A stretch of DNA of 64,000 bases from Henricia sp. BOLD:AAB3569 (taxonomy: Eukaryota > Echinodermata > Asteroidea > Spinulosida > Echinasteridae). The stretch covers positions 124,001 to 188,000 of the forward strand of contig JBBELK010000529.1 of the NCBI GenBank assembly GCA_037783545.1, written 5' to 3'. The notes under the pieces were generated by a model. That model did not search any database and was not told the DNA's origin. It worked only from the letters and a program-made list of their open reading frames with translations. How positions within the stretch are numbered: position 1 is the stretch's first letter; every line of letters starts with the position of its first letter. Below are positions 1-11,620 of this stretch, piece after piece. Both the position numbers and the translations under genes were made by a program.

Positions 1-2756
1 TTGCTTCATATGCTTCAAAGATGTTCCTAAGATGTTCCAAAAAGGATTAGCCACTGCTAATCATGCATCTCTTGACTACATGTAGCTGTCCTCTGGCCTC
101 CCATCCTCACCATCGATCGAGTGATGCTCCAGTCATGCCAGTTGGAGCTTATCAATTACTCCATCAAGATTAAGATCAAGATCAAAGAAAAAAATGCTAA
201 AAAGATTGAATTTGAAACCTAAACTCTTTTTGGTTTTTGTGAAAACGAATGAAAAAGTTGTTGAGTTGGCCGCATAGCCTAGTTTATAAACACTTCGCTG
301 GAAAAATTTGTCATATTTGTCATCCAATTTCCAATCCCACAAGCCATTGCAAATTAAAATACGCATAAAGTTTATGCAATCGCTTTAATTCAATTTATTC
401 AATGCATACGTACCTGAATATAAATTCAGTGTAGGTTTTGGCCAACGTGTACTTCCTTTATGCGCCAATGTACTTCAGGACGACAATATCAATGCACGCA
501 AGTCACAACATGGTGACCCTGGCTGCAATAATCCGCGCTATGCTATAGCGCCTCTGGACAAGCGAAGTCAGCTCAGTGATTCACCTCGGCTTAAACTTTT
601 AACTTTGATTTCGCCGACAAATCTGTCTCATACCAGCAACAAAACTATCAGTTGTTATAATCACAAATGCGACATATCTCGCTTCACAACTAACTAGTAG
701 GCATGACAGTCCAAATCAAAGTTCATTTTGATCAGTTTTGTTAAGTTTTCGTGTCACTTGGGGTCACTTGCATGTTTTTAGCACTGTACACTCGGTTCGA
801 TTCGACCACCCTATATATAATATTTGGTTGGTGTACGGTACATCCGTATTCTGATACTCGAGTTACCTCGATCGGCCGAGTACCTGTTAAAATCTTCTTA
901 CACCAACTACATGCGCTCTCAGTCGAAAGCTTTGACTTTTAACCGTATAGTTCATGTTTAGCCTTTCTCCTTCCACCGCTCCATCCGGCCCGCGCCCCTC
1001 TCCCCACGCCCCCACCCCACTCACCCACCTCTCCCTAACGAGGAATTAAGACAATAAATTTAATTTGATCTTAAATCAATGTATTTTTTCTGGTCAGAAA
1101 ACTGAGCTATCGCCACAAAAGACAAAAACAGTCGCCCACCCCCGAGATGCTCCTCAAGTAGGATCGAAAGATGATCCTTGTCCTTGATAGATGCACGGAG
1201 AAAGATGTTTAATTTGTTTCCTCCGACCATGGAGGAAATTCAAATTGTCTCTTCCTCCATGCTCTGACACCAGGAGCTCCACAATCCTCAGGTAAATAAT
1301 TACGACAAAAAAATGACTTTGCCATCACTTGGTGACTTGAAGACAAGAGGATGTGTCTTTATTTAAGTCTTTATCTTTAAGCTTCGTCTTCAACAGTTAC
1401 AAAATACAAGACAATAAAATCAATGACGTGAATGCAGACGAAAATATAATTAAGGCAGTTGCATTTTCTAGGGTTAGTTCTCTTGGAAGTGGTGAGTAGC
1501 TTGTTATAATCAAGGATTGAAGGATGTTTCTTGGAAGGAAGGATTCATTTAATAAGTAATCTTGGTTACATGTATTATCTTTTTATGGAATCTCTGATGG
1601 TTTGTGCACGCGCGCGCGCGGTTTCGTTATCTAGCAGCAGTGTACCAGAACAGCGCCCTCTAAAACAAAAAGCTAAATGTGCAGTCTAGTTTCTGACGGT
1701 ATATAGTATACTGAAGTGGTATACATTCAGTTCGGGACCAGACCAGACATACATTTTGTTTATGGTTGCCAGTCAATCATGTCAATGTCACGACTGTTTT
1801 TATTTTGCTATTCGATCGATGATTGATGATTGCTTGTTCTGATTTCCCTTGTTCTTTGGACGTTCGTTGATGGGGCAATCGTCAGCATTGTACGCTATAA
1901 AGCTTCAGGCTATTCTTGTGATCGAGTTGGCAGAACTAGCCGATACTAAACGCTAAAGCGCAGTTGTCATGACTGTGTTAGCCCAGGTTGGACGTCGTCT
2001 TCATGCCATGCATTACGAGTGACGTCCAGGTTACCATGGTTACGATGTCTCTAAACAGTCAGGGGGACTGAAACTTCCACATCATTTTTAAGCTATATTA
2101 CCTTTTAATGGACGTCCAATTTATGTCCATATATGCTTGACGTCTTCATTTACAGGAACGGGAGGTTTAAATGTCGTATATACCAAATTTGATGAAAAAA
2201 TAGTGAAATCTAAGGCACAACCTAACGTTAAAGTTCAGAGAAATAAATAACAGCTGCCGTCGCGTCACGCTTCGTGAAGTTTGGATAGGCTTGCGCGTGC
2301 GGCGCCACGATTTCAGGCACGCAATGCGCCGAGGCCATGGCCTAGTTCAGTTGCGACGCGCGCATGGCCGGCCGGCACGCGTACGCGGTGAGAACAAAAT
2401 AAGCTGAATGTAACTTGGCTGTCTGTAGTAGGGATTTTGTGCACAAATATACATGTATAGCAAATTAGCGTGACTTTTTGCCGTTTTCCTCCGGAATATG
2501 CAGTTCGGTGATGTGTAGTGGATTTCTAAACCCGGCAATCCCAAAGATTACGACACATGGAACTTTGTTAGCACATTACCGGCTTCCGGCACAAGGTAGA
2601 AATATTGAATTTTTTTGTTACAAAAATTTTCCCCCTGTTTTGGGAACTTCATACCCTGGACTCTGTATCCACATGTAGTATGCGGTACGGAGTCCAACCT
2701 GGGCTAGACTGTGTGTGTGTGCATGATAAGTCCAACTGCATTAGGCTAAACATGAT

Positions 2757-3195
2757 AAAGGAGCGAGCGTGTCCACCTATTTTTTTGATGGGTGTTGAGA
2801 TGTTGATACCATATCAATTGTCATATTTTTGTCATTACCGTTCTGAAATTTCCGCGTTCTCAATCTGTATATTTTTAAGGATATCGTCGAAAAACCACTG
2901 ATGTTTTGTAAACTAGCCTAAATCTTTAATCTGGGGTCGATTTCACGAAGCGCTACGAAAGTACGGTCCCTTGTATTAACTTGAAGTTAAGATGCATGTT
3001 ACTCGAGACGCACGTTACTGTGATTTTCCCATTGCAACTTGTGTTGCGAAGGATCGTATCGCTTCGTGAAATCGGCCCCTGGTAAAGCAGTGCAGTAATT
3101 ACACAAACATTTTTGCTTCCTAATCCACATTGGAGATTGCAAATTTTCTGTTTTCTTCCCATGGATAGTGTCTTTGTACTCCAGTGATATAAGGC
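2757..3195 (+). repeat. Repeat family A, copy 1 (interrupted)
   Basis: One of at least six copies of a repeat of about 320-350 bp whose two ends carry the inverted word GGAGCGTGTCC. Other copies lie at about 12197-12515, 24690-25050, 26983-27325, 34150-34720 and 53903-54256. The copies share a segment reading as a CAACACCCAT-type motif near one end and an ATCTCCAATTTGGAT-type motif inside. This copy is split by a 147-bp foldback element at 2933-3079. Nothing in it looks coding, so it is probably a non-autonomous DNA transposon. Confidence 0.75.
2933..3079. mobile_element. Short foldback element (MITE) nested in repeat A
   Basis: The left end GGGGTCGATTTCACGAAG and the right end CTTCGTGAAATCGGCCCC are near-perfect inverted repeats enclosing about 110 bp. 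It splits a copy of repeat family A, because the flanking sequences join to match the uninterrupted copies. The terminal words resemble those of the Harbinger-like element at 5044-5823, which suggests mobilisation by a related transposase. Family assignment is inference. Confidence 0.75.
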
Positions 3196-3286
3196 TCACA
3201 TTTATTTTAGAGTGCTATAATAATGAGAGTTTACTATACATTGTCAGATGACGTGACTGAAGTACGCAGTGATGAATCGTGCAAGA

Positions 3287-6200
3287 ATGAAGGCAGGATC
3301 AGTTGCTCGGAATGCGCCTTTTGGCACAGACGTCCAGCCGCAGCGAAACATCAAAATCGTTGGCGGAAAGCAGATCGAGATAGCTGTGGAATCACCACCC
3401 AACAGGTAGGGTACACAAAAAAGTATTGACGGTAAGAGTTGAGAAGTTGATCATAATTGGTTTTTTCTTTAAAATGACTCGTCTAGCATCGGTAAGTGCA
3501 GATTTGATGGTAAAATCCGAAAATTTTAAGTGAGAAAAATTTAAGATCTTTTGAGGAAACAATTACAGATGTAGATTGTATTCACAATGAGATACTGAAT
3601 TGCATACAAGATAGATGTCTAACCACCACATATGTTTATTCACACCATCCAGTTTTTGTTTGCGTAAGTAGTGGCATTTAAATTCCCTTCACGCCTAAAG
3701 TAGCCTTTTGTGATTGGATGGTCACGTCACTTATTTAATCCAATGAAATCGTCAGTTTGTGGTTCATTTATGAATATTTATATGTCAGTGGAATCTAGAC
3801 TTAAATACAAGTCGTCGTTTAATGGATCAGTTGGAAAATAGGGTCATATTGGGTCTAAAATTATCGCCTTTTGAGCAAACTCAAAAGAACAGCCATTTTT
3901 CTGAGTAAACGGGAGTTTTTTTTAGTTTTTTTCCCTAACAATATCGTATATTTAGTAATAACCGCATAACACCTCGAGACTGAAAAGATTACAGCTACAT
4001 TTCGCTACATTTTTCTTTTTAAATGATAAAAAAATGCTAAAGTCATCGGAAAATGTGTGTACTGTGTGCATTACACAATTAGTCTTGAGCATTGACGACT
4101 GCAGGTGCAATGCGCAATATAGAGAAAACCTAATGCACATACAGCCAGTTTGCTGCAGACATAATATGTGCCGCATCACCATCAAACTGGTTGGTGTTGA
4201 ATGGCCTGTGTTGTATGGCAGTTTCGAATCATATAGCAGCAAGAGCCACAACTGAAAAGGGAAGGTAATTTAAAGATTTTTATTGAAGATTTTCTATTTT
4301 TTTCTTGTAGTGCCGGTAGTTCCCAACAAAGTCTTCCCCCTCTGCAACAGGGACCAAATGGCACCCCTCCCATTGAAATTCAGCCGTCCTACCAGGAATA
4401 CAACAACAATAAGCAACATTTGGTTTCAACTGAAAAACAGGTAAGTTTTTTAATTAGGGTTTTTGTTTTGCCCTATACAAAATACTTATTAATATTTATT
4501 CTCCCCGACGCAAGCTAAATCACATTCTCTTAGGTAGGGTTGTTTTTTTTTTGCATGAGAAATTTCTAAAAAAAATTGTTAAAAAATATTTTAAAAATTA
4601 GTACCTGGTATCAAACCTTGTGTACAAAACTTATAAGACATTGTTTTCCCTCAGTTTTTTTCCACTGAAATTTCGTTTTTTTATACCATCGCATCTGCAC
4701 TCTTGGTTGGAAAATCATTTTATAGGAAAAATAAATGTGATTTTTAGTTGCAGTTATAAAAATTTATTTGAATTTTGTTTTAACATTTGCTTTGAAGGAA
4801 AGGATAGTAGTCCATTCACAGACAGCTCCATCTGACAAAAGCAACTCAAATATCCACAATCATAGAGGACGCAATAACAGTTTTCCAGGATTACCTATGT
4901 AAGTACAAAAGTACCGATTGATAACCTGTCGTGCAGTGTATTTGTTTGTTTTTCTTATTTATGTAGCAGGACATACTAGGAGCAAGTTCGATTCACGACT
5001 AGAGTCAACCACTGGTCAGACGTCATGTTGCCAGTGTGTTGACCTGGGGCCGATTTCACTAACACAATATTTTGCGATCATCGTTAGAATGATCGCTAAA
5101 TTCAAATCCATCGTTATTGCGATGGCGATGGATTTTGCATTTCACTAAAGCCGTCGCAATAGCGATGAGTATTAATTATAAATAAATTTATTGGACGAGG
5201 ACGATCGCTTAGTAACGCGTAAACAAACAGAAATTCGGTGACTTGATGCACGATTCTGCAGCGCAGACACTATAGCGACAGAGATGCCATGATGCTCGGA
5301 TGTTGTGGAATAGAAGCATCCCGAGAGCCACAAATACTTGAACGGTTGCATCTATTGCGTGGCTTCTAAGAGTTGAAGGGCGGAGATGTGGCTCTAAAAT
5401 GTCAATAATTCTCATTACACCATTCCGCGTAAACCGATAATATTTGTGCATTTTTTTGTCATTGTATGAATCCAGAGGATTTGTCCTGTCCCTGAAAACC
5501 CTCTCTCTCGGTAATGCTCTTGCGTTGTTTATGTACAACAACTGAAACGCCATATCGAGACACGCTGAAAATTACCAAACCTTCAAAATGCTAAACAAAT
5601 GGCGCGAAATTGTATTTTAGCGATGAATGTTTCCATTTACGATGACAAAGTAGTCGTCGCTAAATATTCATCGCTAAATAACAACTAGCGATGGCCAACG
5701 CCATCGCTAAGTTTTTGTGAAATCGCTCTTCGAAGTTGATCGCAAAGTTGCGATGGATTTCGAGTTTAGCGATTGATTTGGGCATTAGCGATCATCGCAA
5801 AGCGTTAGTGAAATCGGCCCCAGATTACAGATGCTAATGGAAGGTGCAGTTATGCGCGTCCCTGCTCCGTTTCCGTTCTAGCATTTAATGGAATTCATTG
5901 ACCCAAATACAACTTTTGCTTGTTCAAGCTTTCTAAAATGTCCACATAAGTAAGCAATCTTTGTTTCTTCACAGTATCTTACCACCAATTCCAAGTCCAA
6001 ACACTCTATCGCCGACTTCCCAGCGTTCCTGGAATCATTCCCGATCGCCGTCCCCGTCCGCATCCCTGACCCGCCAACCGCGCCGCCCCGACGAGGCGGT
6101 ACTAAGCCTGACGGAGCAGCTACGCGAGCTTCTGAGCGACTACGACCCGTACAAGTTTCAGGACATGTACAAAGACCTGGCTGAATATGATCAGAGACTG

Positions 6201-9200
6201 AGCGGTTATGTCAGCCAACCGCAAGCCAACATGGTCGCTTTGAAGCACCACCTGCCCCTGTCGACAAACATGATGAGGCTGTTGTTCTCAAACTTTGCGA
6301 AGAACGACAACGTTGACTTGGTGAATTACGAGAGATTGATTCAATACTTGGCGCGGGCCCAGCTTGGGACGGCTGAAGCAGAGACACTGTTGCAGGAATC
6401 CGTCAACCGGTATTACTATACCAAATAAATATTCATCAGGCAACCACGGTATTTCATTGGTTTATTCCAGCAACTCAACCACATCTATTTCCTTGCATCT
6501 TCGCATGTGCGCATGACGCACAAAAACCCCAGGGAGGTACTATCACACAATTAGGTCACAGCCTTAGATTTGTTCTAGTACATTGTCATCTTTTTAATGA
6601 AATGTACCAACAATGGCTGCACTTTATATGTGTATTCTCGGAGATCAGCAGTAAGCAGGTCACAATTGAGCAAGGGTCACAATTGTGCAAGGAATTTTTG
6701 AATCAGCCATTTGGCTCTTGCGTGATTGGCGCTCCAGTGGTTAAGCCACCTGCCTAGTATGCAGGAGGTCGTGAGTCCCATCCAAGGATGTTATGAGTTT
6801 TTAGCATATTCTTAGAATGCCAATTTTGATTTTCCTTTGAATGTTTCACTGTTATAGATTTGTGAATGCCCCGGATTTCTTCAATGGAACAGAACTTGAG
6901 AAACAGATTGCCCAATACGAGACATCAACAAAGAGAGCAAAAAGCCCACAGGCGCGTACCCAACACCACCACTACAGGCATAAATCCCCCGACTTGAATC
7001 ACGCTGTGCGACATGAGCCAGTTCATGGGTAAGATTCTCATTAAAATTGATATTAATGGTGGTTTCTTGTAAAGCGCACGTCTGTTCTCCAAAATATAAA
7101 TATTCCTGGCACTATTGTTATTATTATCTCTGCCAGCAAGGAATTGCCAGAACCATCGTTAGTTGGGTTCCCAAACCAGTATTTGTTCATACCAATTTAT
7201 ACACCTTGGTGGAGAAAGACAGTATGAAGTAAAGTGTCTTGTCTAAGGACATTAAGAAAGATTTATATTACAGTCATGCCTCAAAATCACAAACAGTTGG
7301 GGTTTGGGGTGGGGCTTGAGGGTGGTGGTGAGGGTGAGGTGGGGAGAAGTTTTTTAATGTACCACCATCTCCCAATGCATAGTTCCGGCCCCCTTGGATA
7401 TTGTTGCTATACCTCACATGCTATCATAAAAATTTCCACAGACACTGCACAAACCAATGGGACTTTCAATGGAAAGCACAGATTCATTGGAGAAAACTCA
7501 AAGGTATTCATGTTTCAGGGTCGACAGTTACTGTAGCACGCACTTAGTAAAAGGCCAATGATACAGAGATGTCATATATTTATAAAAATTCGCTTTCTTA
7601 CCTTTGAACAGCGAATCGCCAGGCCTTGAAACCAAAAATTCAGGCCGCACACAACGTATCGGCACAAAATCTTGTGATGATGTTGCTGTGAGGCAATGCA
7701 CTTTAACCTATGTGGGCGCTGTCTGCTAGCTCTGTTGTGATTGGTCGGCGGGTTCGGTTGATTGACAGGTCGGAACTATGCATTTCTACATCCGTGAAAG
7801 CCCAGCCTTTACCACCATTATTTCTAAAACAGGAATCCACCGAGGGTTTTCTCCGATAGACAAGATGCGAAGCTCCTAATGTTAGTTGAGCAGCAGTACG
7901 TACAAGGCAACCAGGAGCCTACTGACCTTGGTGCTATGAAGACGGACTTTATGGAGAGAGATCCTAGCGGACAGGGAACAGTTACAAAGGAAAAGGTGAT
8001 TGGCTTATTGTAAAATTGCTTCAATTTGGTTGGACGAATGGACGCAGTCAAATTGAGTAGTTTAGGGGTGGAGTCATTAGCTTGTCTTGAAGAACCAAAC
8101 TTAACTCTTGAAAATGTTACAGTGTATAGTTAAAAAATATATTTTAAAAAACAACTCAATTTATACTTAGATCGAAAGATCAAGGAGGCTGAGAGATGTG
8201 ACATATTTTATTGCACAGTGATGTTTATGAACACCTTATGTGGCAAGGCTGACTGCACCAACCTCTATAAGAGTCGCTAAGGCAGGGTGCGCCACTCTGC
8301 CTGAAGTGCCTCCCTGTGTGCTCCGCACTTCTAGGATTTTTGGGAAACATGTGGATACAGAGGTCAGTTCATTCCATGCAGGTTAAATCAGGTTGAATCA
8401 GGTTTTTAAAAATGTTTAAAATACAACAAGATTAGTTTTCTAGATTATCCCACCCTGTCAAAAATTCATGCTGCCCTGTTAAATTTTGCTTTGCAGTTGT
8501 GATTTAAAGGAAAAAAAACTGCAACTGTTCTTTTGTTTTCTAAATTTGCAATGTGCAAACCTTAAAGGCACAGGCTCGTCAACAATGCGCGCGCCAAATT
8601 TGTGCCACGAAATACGCAGCTCCGTGTAGCAAAGGCATGGAGCTGCGTATTTCGTGGTACGAATTCGGCATGCGCGCATTGCTTACGAGCCTGCGTCTTT
8701 AAGTAACACCCCTGCTTGTCACAAAAAATACCCTGAAATTGAGTGTTTTGTCCCCAGGTTCATGAGATGTGTTTCAAGCACAGGCTGCCAATGCAGGGGT
8801 CTCTTATGGAGAAACTTCTCCAGCGATGTCGGGTAGGAGACAATCAGCACAGGTGGGTCAGTCTTTTAGTGGGGGTATCAATACCGAATGGTTGACTCAC
8901 AACACTTAGGTGAAAACTTGGTTTTGCGGGTTCAATACCCGGCCGTGGTACCTGTGTTCTTGAGCAAGGCATTTAACCACAATTGTTCCATTTTTCGGAA
9001 AGAATGTAAAGTCGGTAGTCCAGGGTGTTGTACAACACGTAAAGGATCCAAGAGCACTCTTTCTTGAAGAGTAAAGAGATTACTGAAAGAGCATCTGCCC
9101 GGTGAGTCAGAGGTATCAGGTTCGAATCTCGATCAGGCCTTTATGATTTTTCTTTCATCCCAAGTTTGCTAGTTAAGGGTGGCTCATAATGCTTGTCCCC

Positions 9201-11620
9201 AAGCAAGATGCTTTACCAAGTTTACTCCCAATCTCTATCACTGAGCAGCAACTTTGGTCGGCAGTCCGATTTTGTCCTTTTGCATATGAAAGACGTTTTG
9301 ACAAGACATGGTAACGTCACACTAATCGATAACTCATTTTCCCTTCATGTAGCTGGGTTGCCTTCTTAGATTTTCTTGGCCGAGTTAAACCCCTAGCTCT
9401 CAACAACCCGACATTGACCAACCACGACGTTGTAAGGCCAAACACTTGGCCTAATCAGAGAGAGGGTCACTTCCCAGGGCCTGGTAAGAAAGCTGAATCA
9501 CCAGGCTTGCCCCAGGAACCCGGCCCTCCGCCGTGGGAGACAAGAAAACCTCTGGGGGTAAGCTGTCACTATTAAAACGATATAACCTTTTAGATTCTTC
9601 CAAAGCAATTTTTTTTATCACGATGTCTCAAAAAAGCACCGAATATATATTTTTAAACTCTTATGATTACATTTGTCGTTTAATTTTGAACTCACAGAGG
9701 CTTGGTGTGAAATCGCCAACACCCGTGGAACGTGAAGTAATGCAGTACGACTCACCGTCCCCAGTGCGCATGGACGGCGCTCCACCTACAGCCCACGTGC
9801 AGACAGCAATCGCACTCAATCACGTTGAGCGCACTGAGCTTGCGACGATGGCCCAGGAACACAGGCTGAAAAAGGAAGCAACAAGGGTTAAAGTGGCGCC
9901 TAAGGCTCAGGAAAATGACGAACCGTGGTTTACACGCTTTAAACATCTCGCTCTTGGACTGTACAATCTAGATAGTACTAATAATGGTAAGTATACGCTG
10001 ATTCCTCAAAGGATACTTTTGTGTGGAAAGTCTTTTGCAGTTACCCAAAATTTTATTACACAAGTTGACAAGAAAACCCAACTAAAAGTGTTGATAGCAA
10101 TGGTAACAAACACCACATTTTTTTTTTGTGTAAAATGGTACCTTTGTGGAAAGGTTGCCTACTAATGGTGTTTTCTTTTAGAAACGTTGTCTGCAGACAG
10201 CTTTTTTACCATTCATTCATACACAAAAACATGTATGGATTTTTAAGGTTTTCTGCAGTATTACTACATATATGAGGCTGAAATTTCTACAAGGCAGTTT
10301 GTCAACATCATTCTTTAGTTATGTATTGCTGTTCCTGTTTTTTAAAGTTTTCCAATCATGTAATTTGTCTTTAAAAGATAATTCTGTCGCTCATCTTGGA
10401 AACTTATGGGCTAAGAGAAAAATAACTTTGAAAATACTAACATGGTTTTCTATGGTGCCTAATCACCAATTGAAATGAAACTACCAAACATGGGATGAGA
10501 GAAAAATCTTGTGGGCCTCACCGGGATTTGAACCCAAAACCTCTGATTCTCTGGGCAGATGCTCTACCAGCTGAGCTATGAGGCACATGTGTTCGTTACT
10601 TTGTTCAGTTACACACTCATGCAATGCTGAGAGAAACAATTGGTTAATTAGAAAAATATCACTCTACCTCATAGCTCGGTTGGTAAAGCATCTGACTGGT
10701 GTTTCAAAGGTCTTGGGGGAAACCTGAGTGAGTATATACCACTGTGCCTCATAGCTCAGCTGGTAGAGCATCTGCCTGGTGTGTCAGAGGTCTTGGGGAA
10801 AACCTGAGGTAGTATACCACTGTGCCCCATAGCTCAGCTGGTAGAGCATCTGCCTGGTGTTTCAAAGGTCTTGGGGGATACCTGAGGAAGTATACCACTG
10901 TGCCTCATAGCTCAGCTGGTAGAGCATCTGCCCGGTGTGTGTCAGAGGTCTTGGTAAAAACCTGAGGGAGTATACCACTGTGCCCCATAGCTCAGCTGGT
11001 AGACCATCTGCCTGGTGTTTCAAAGGTCTTGGGGGAAACCTGAAGTAGTATACCACTATGCCCCATAGCTCGGCTGGTAGAGCATCTGCCTGTGTGTCAG
11101 AGGTCATGGGGAAAACCTGAGGTAGTATACCACTGTGCCCCATAGCTCAGCTGGTAGAGCATCTGCCTGTGTCAGAGGTCATGGGGAAAACCTGAGGAAG
11201 TATACCACTGTGTCTCATAGCTCAGCTGGTAGAGCATATGCCTGGTGTGTCAGAGGTCTTGGTAAAAACCTGAGGTAGTATACCACTGTGCCCCATAGCT
11301 CAGCTGGTAGAGCATCTACCTGGTGTGTCAGAGGTCTTGGGGGAAACATGAGGGAGTATACCACTATGCCCCATAGCTCAGCTGGTAGAACATCTGCCCG
11401 GTGTGTCAGAAGACTTTAATAATAACATTTCATGATTTTGGCTCTTTCAGGTTATCTAAGCAAGGAGGAAACCAGAGGTCTCGTCAACAACTACAATTTA
11501 ATCTACCGACTGGGATTAGAACACCCACTCATTGACAAGTGCATTGAGGGCTGTTCCTTTTCCCAGGGGAGAGTCTCCATTGAGCACCTACTGGAAGCCC
11601 TCACATTCAATTTACGCTGA
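3287..11620 (+). CDS. C1orf87: EF-hand protein, C1orf87/CREF-like
   Basis: Twelve exons join in frame to about 671 aa: 3287-3405, 4311-4440, 4798-4898, 5975-6409, 6858-7028, 7442-7503, 7612-7687, 7833-7995, 8758-8852, 9353-9557, 9698-9986 and 11451-11620. All introns are GT-AG. The N-terminus has an IKIVGGKQIEIAVE-like strand segment, comparable to the start of human C1orf87 as I recall it. The middle has a conserved helical block (LTEQLRELLSDYDPYKFQDM) followed by degenerate EF-hand pairs: FAKNDNVDLVNYERL in exon 4, FMERDPSGQGTVTKEK in exon 8 and LYNLDSTNNGYLSKEE across exons 11-12. The loop in exon 8 looks most able to bind Ca2+. Exons 6 and 7 are the weakest part: together they keep the frame (62 + 76 nt) but read as unusual sequence. 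Human C1orf87 is about 546 aa; the molecular function is unknown. The start at 3287 is the ATG in frame with exon 2, and an upstream non-coding exon is possible. Confidence 0.8.
5044..5823 (-). mobile_element. Harbinger-like element with terminal inverted repeats
   Basis: A 780-bp element bounded by the 20-bp perfect inverted repeats CTGGGGCCGATTTCACTAAC (5044-5063) and its complement (5804-5823). Subterminal sequence is rich in GCGATNNCGATGG-like words repeated in both orientations. It carries a 5' fragment of a transposase gene on the minus strand (5209-5553) but no DDE catalytic core, so it is a deletion derivative. No clear 3-bp target duplication could be read at the edges. Confidence 0.75.
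5209..5553 (-). pseudogene. HARBI1-like transposase N-terminal fragment
   Basis: The minus-strand frame begins MAFQLLYINNARALPRERVF and continues with the arrangement RDRTNPLDSYNDKKMHKYYR, which is typical of the N-terminus of PIF/Harbinger (HARBI1-type) transposases, followed by a helical DNA-binding-like segment ending near RSHAIDATVQVFVALGML. About 90 residues match the family; the last 20 or so do not, and the frame then stops. The DDE nuclease domain is missing, so no active enzyme is expected. It lies inside an inverted-repeat element in intron 3 of the EF-hand gene. Confidence 0.75.
5975..6409 (+). CDS. C1orf87: EF-hand gene exon 4: conserved helical core
   Basis: This is the longest exon of the EF-hand gene and the clearest match to the family. 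It begins with a Pro/Ser-rich stretch, then an amphipathic helical region from about 6090 to 6240, then a pseudo-EF-hand whose loop (NDNVDLVNYERL) lacks several calcium-ligand positions. Acceptor TTTCTTCACAG and donor GTATTA define it. An in-frame TAA lies just beyond the donor at 6426-6428, so retention of intron 4 would truncate the protein. Confidence 0.85.
6720..6795 (+). repeat. tRNA-like SINE head
   Basis: Contains an A-box-like CTCCAGTGGTTAAGCC word and a stem-like CCTGCNTAGTATGCAGG arm followed by a degenerate B-box (GTCGTGAGTCCC). It resembles the tRNA-derived start of a SINE in intron 4 of the EF-hand gene. The acceptor stem cannot be closed, so it is not a functional tRNA. Confidence 0.5.
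7130..7262 (+). repeat. SINE-tail-like repeat
   Basis: The motif ACACCTTGGTGGAGAAAGA followed by a GTGTCTTGTCTAAGGACA block is shared with 39205-39420, where it lies beside a tRNA-like promoter segment. It is therefore probably a truncated SINE in intron 5 of the EF-hand gene. Confidence 0.5.
8866..9080 (+). repeat. tRNA-derived SINE (type 1), copy 1
   Basis: A degenerate tRNA-like head with a B-box (GGGTTCAATACCCGG) is followed by the body word CTTGAGCAAGGCATTT and a downstream TTCGGAAAGAATGTAAAG segment. The same order is found at 23031-23215, 36222-36440, 37325-37500, 43776-44005 and 53594-53830. It sits in intron 9 of the EF-hand gene. Low similarity to the other copies suggests it is old. 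Confidence 0.7.
10070..10270 (+). repeat. Dispersed repeat family B, copy 1
   Basis: A segment starting near ATGGTAACAAACACCACATT and ending near an ACACAAAAACATG block occurs again at about 19600-19790 and 59030-59230, and in inverted or diverged form near 23690-23860 and 35830-36000. It is non-coding. Its orientation and spacing suggest a dispersed non-autonomous transposon. Confidence 0.55.
10513..10587 (-). pseudogene. tRNA-like sequence (solo, minus strand)
   Basis: On the minus strand it starts GCCTCATAGCTCAGCTGG. A 7-bp acceptor stem, a 4-bp D stem and a good B-box (GGGTTCAAATCCC) can be drawn. The anticodon arm has a mismatch and an enlarged loop, so I do not call a functional tRNA. 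It is the best-preserved relative of the tandem tRNA-like array that starts about 90 bp further on, and may represent the original tRNA-derived unit. Confidence 0.55.
10670..11412 (+). repeat. Tandem array of about ten tRNA-like units
   Basis: Successive units begin at about 10668, 10746, 10824, 10902, 10982, 11060, 11137, 11212, 11290 and 11368, a spacing of 75-80 bp and mostly exactly 78. Each starts with CATAGCTCAGCTGGTAGAGC (tRNA D-arm and RNA polymerase III A-box), continues through an anticodon-arm-like CATCTGCCTGGTGTGTCAGA and ends in AGTATACCACTGTG. The B-box is eroded, with CTTGGGGGAAACCTGA in place of GGTTCAANTCC. The array lies in the last intron of the EF-hand gene, ending about 40 bp before exon 12. 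Single relatives occur near 9088, 16850 and 57136. It is probably a tandemly amplified tRNA-derived SINE head. Confidence 0.85.

Larger units (their letters stand above)
1..3286. other. Upstream non-coding region
   Basis: No coding exon could be supported here: open frames are short, overlap in opposite frames and lack family resemblance. It contains a short CG-alternating tract near 1608-1620 and, at about 2757-3195, a repeat interrupted by a foldback element (listed separately). A promoter for the EF-hand gene that starts at 3287 should lie in or near this region, but no element could be identified with confidence. Confidence 0.5.
4899..5974. other. Intron 3 of the EF-hand gene
   Basis: An intron of about 1.1 kb between exons 4798-4898 and 5975-6409. 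Most of it is the Harbinger-like inverted-repeat element at 5044-5823. The remainder shows only splice signals and no other coding potential. Confidence 0.7.

Noticed and set aside
7442-7503. Reading the small exon of the EF-hand gene in a more protein-like frame (TLHKPMGLSMESTDS)
   Set aside because: That frame needs phase 0 on both sides, but exon 5 ends in phase 2 and exon 8 is open only in phase 2. The consistent frame was kept, at reduced confidence.
10862-11143. 93-residue minus-strand open frame over the tRNA-like array
   Set aside because: It is a repeat of the 78-nt unit (26 codons), open because the unit is a multiple of three. There is no domain and no splice support.
10668-11412. 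CRISPR array suggested by regular repeats
   Set aside because: The units are tRNA-like, vary in length, have no unique spacers, and lie in an intron of a eukaryotic gene.
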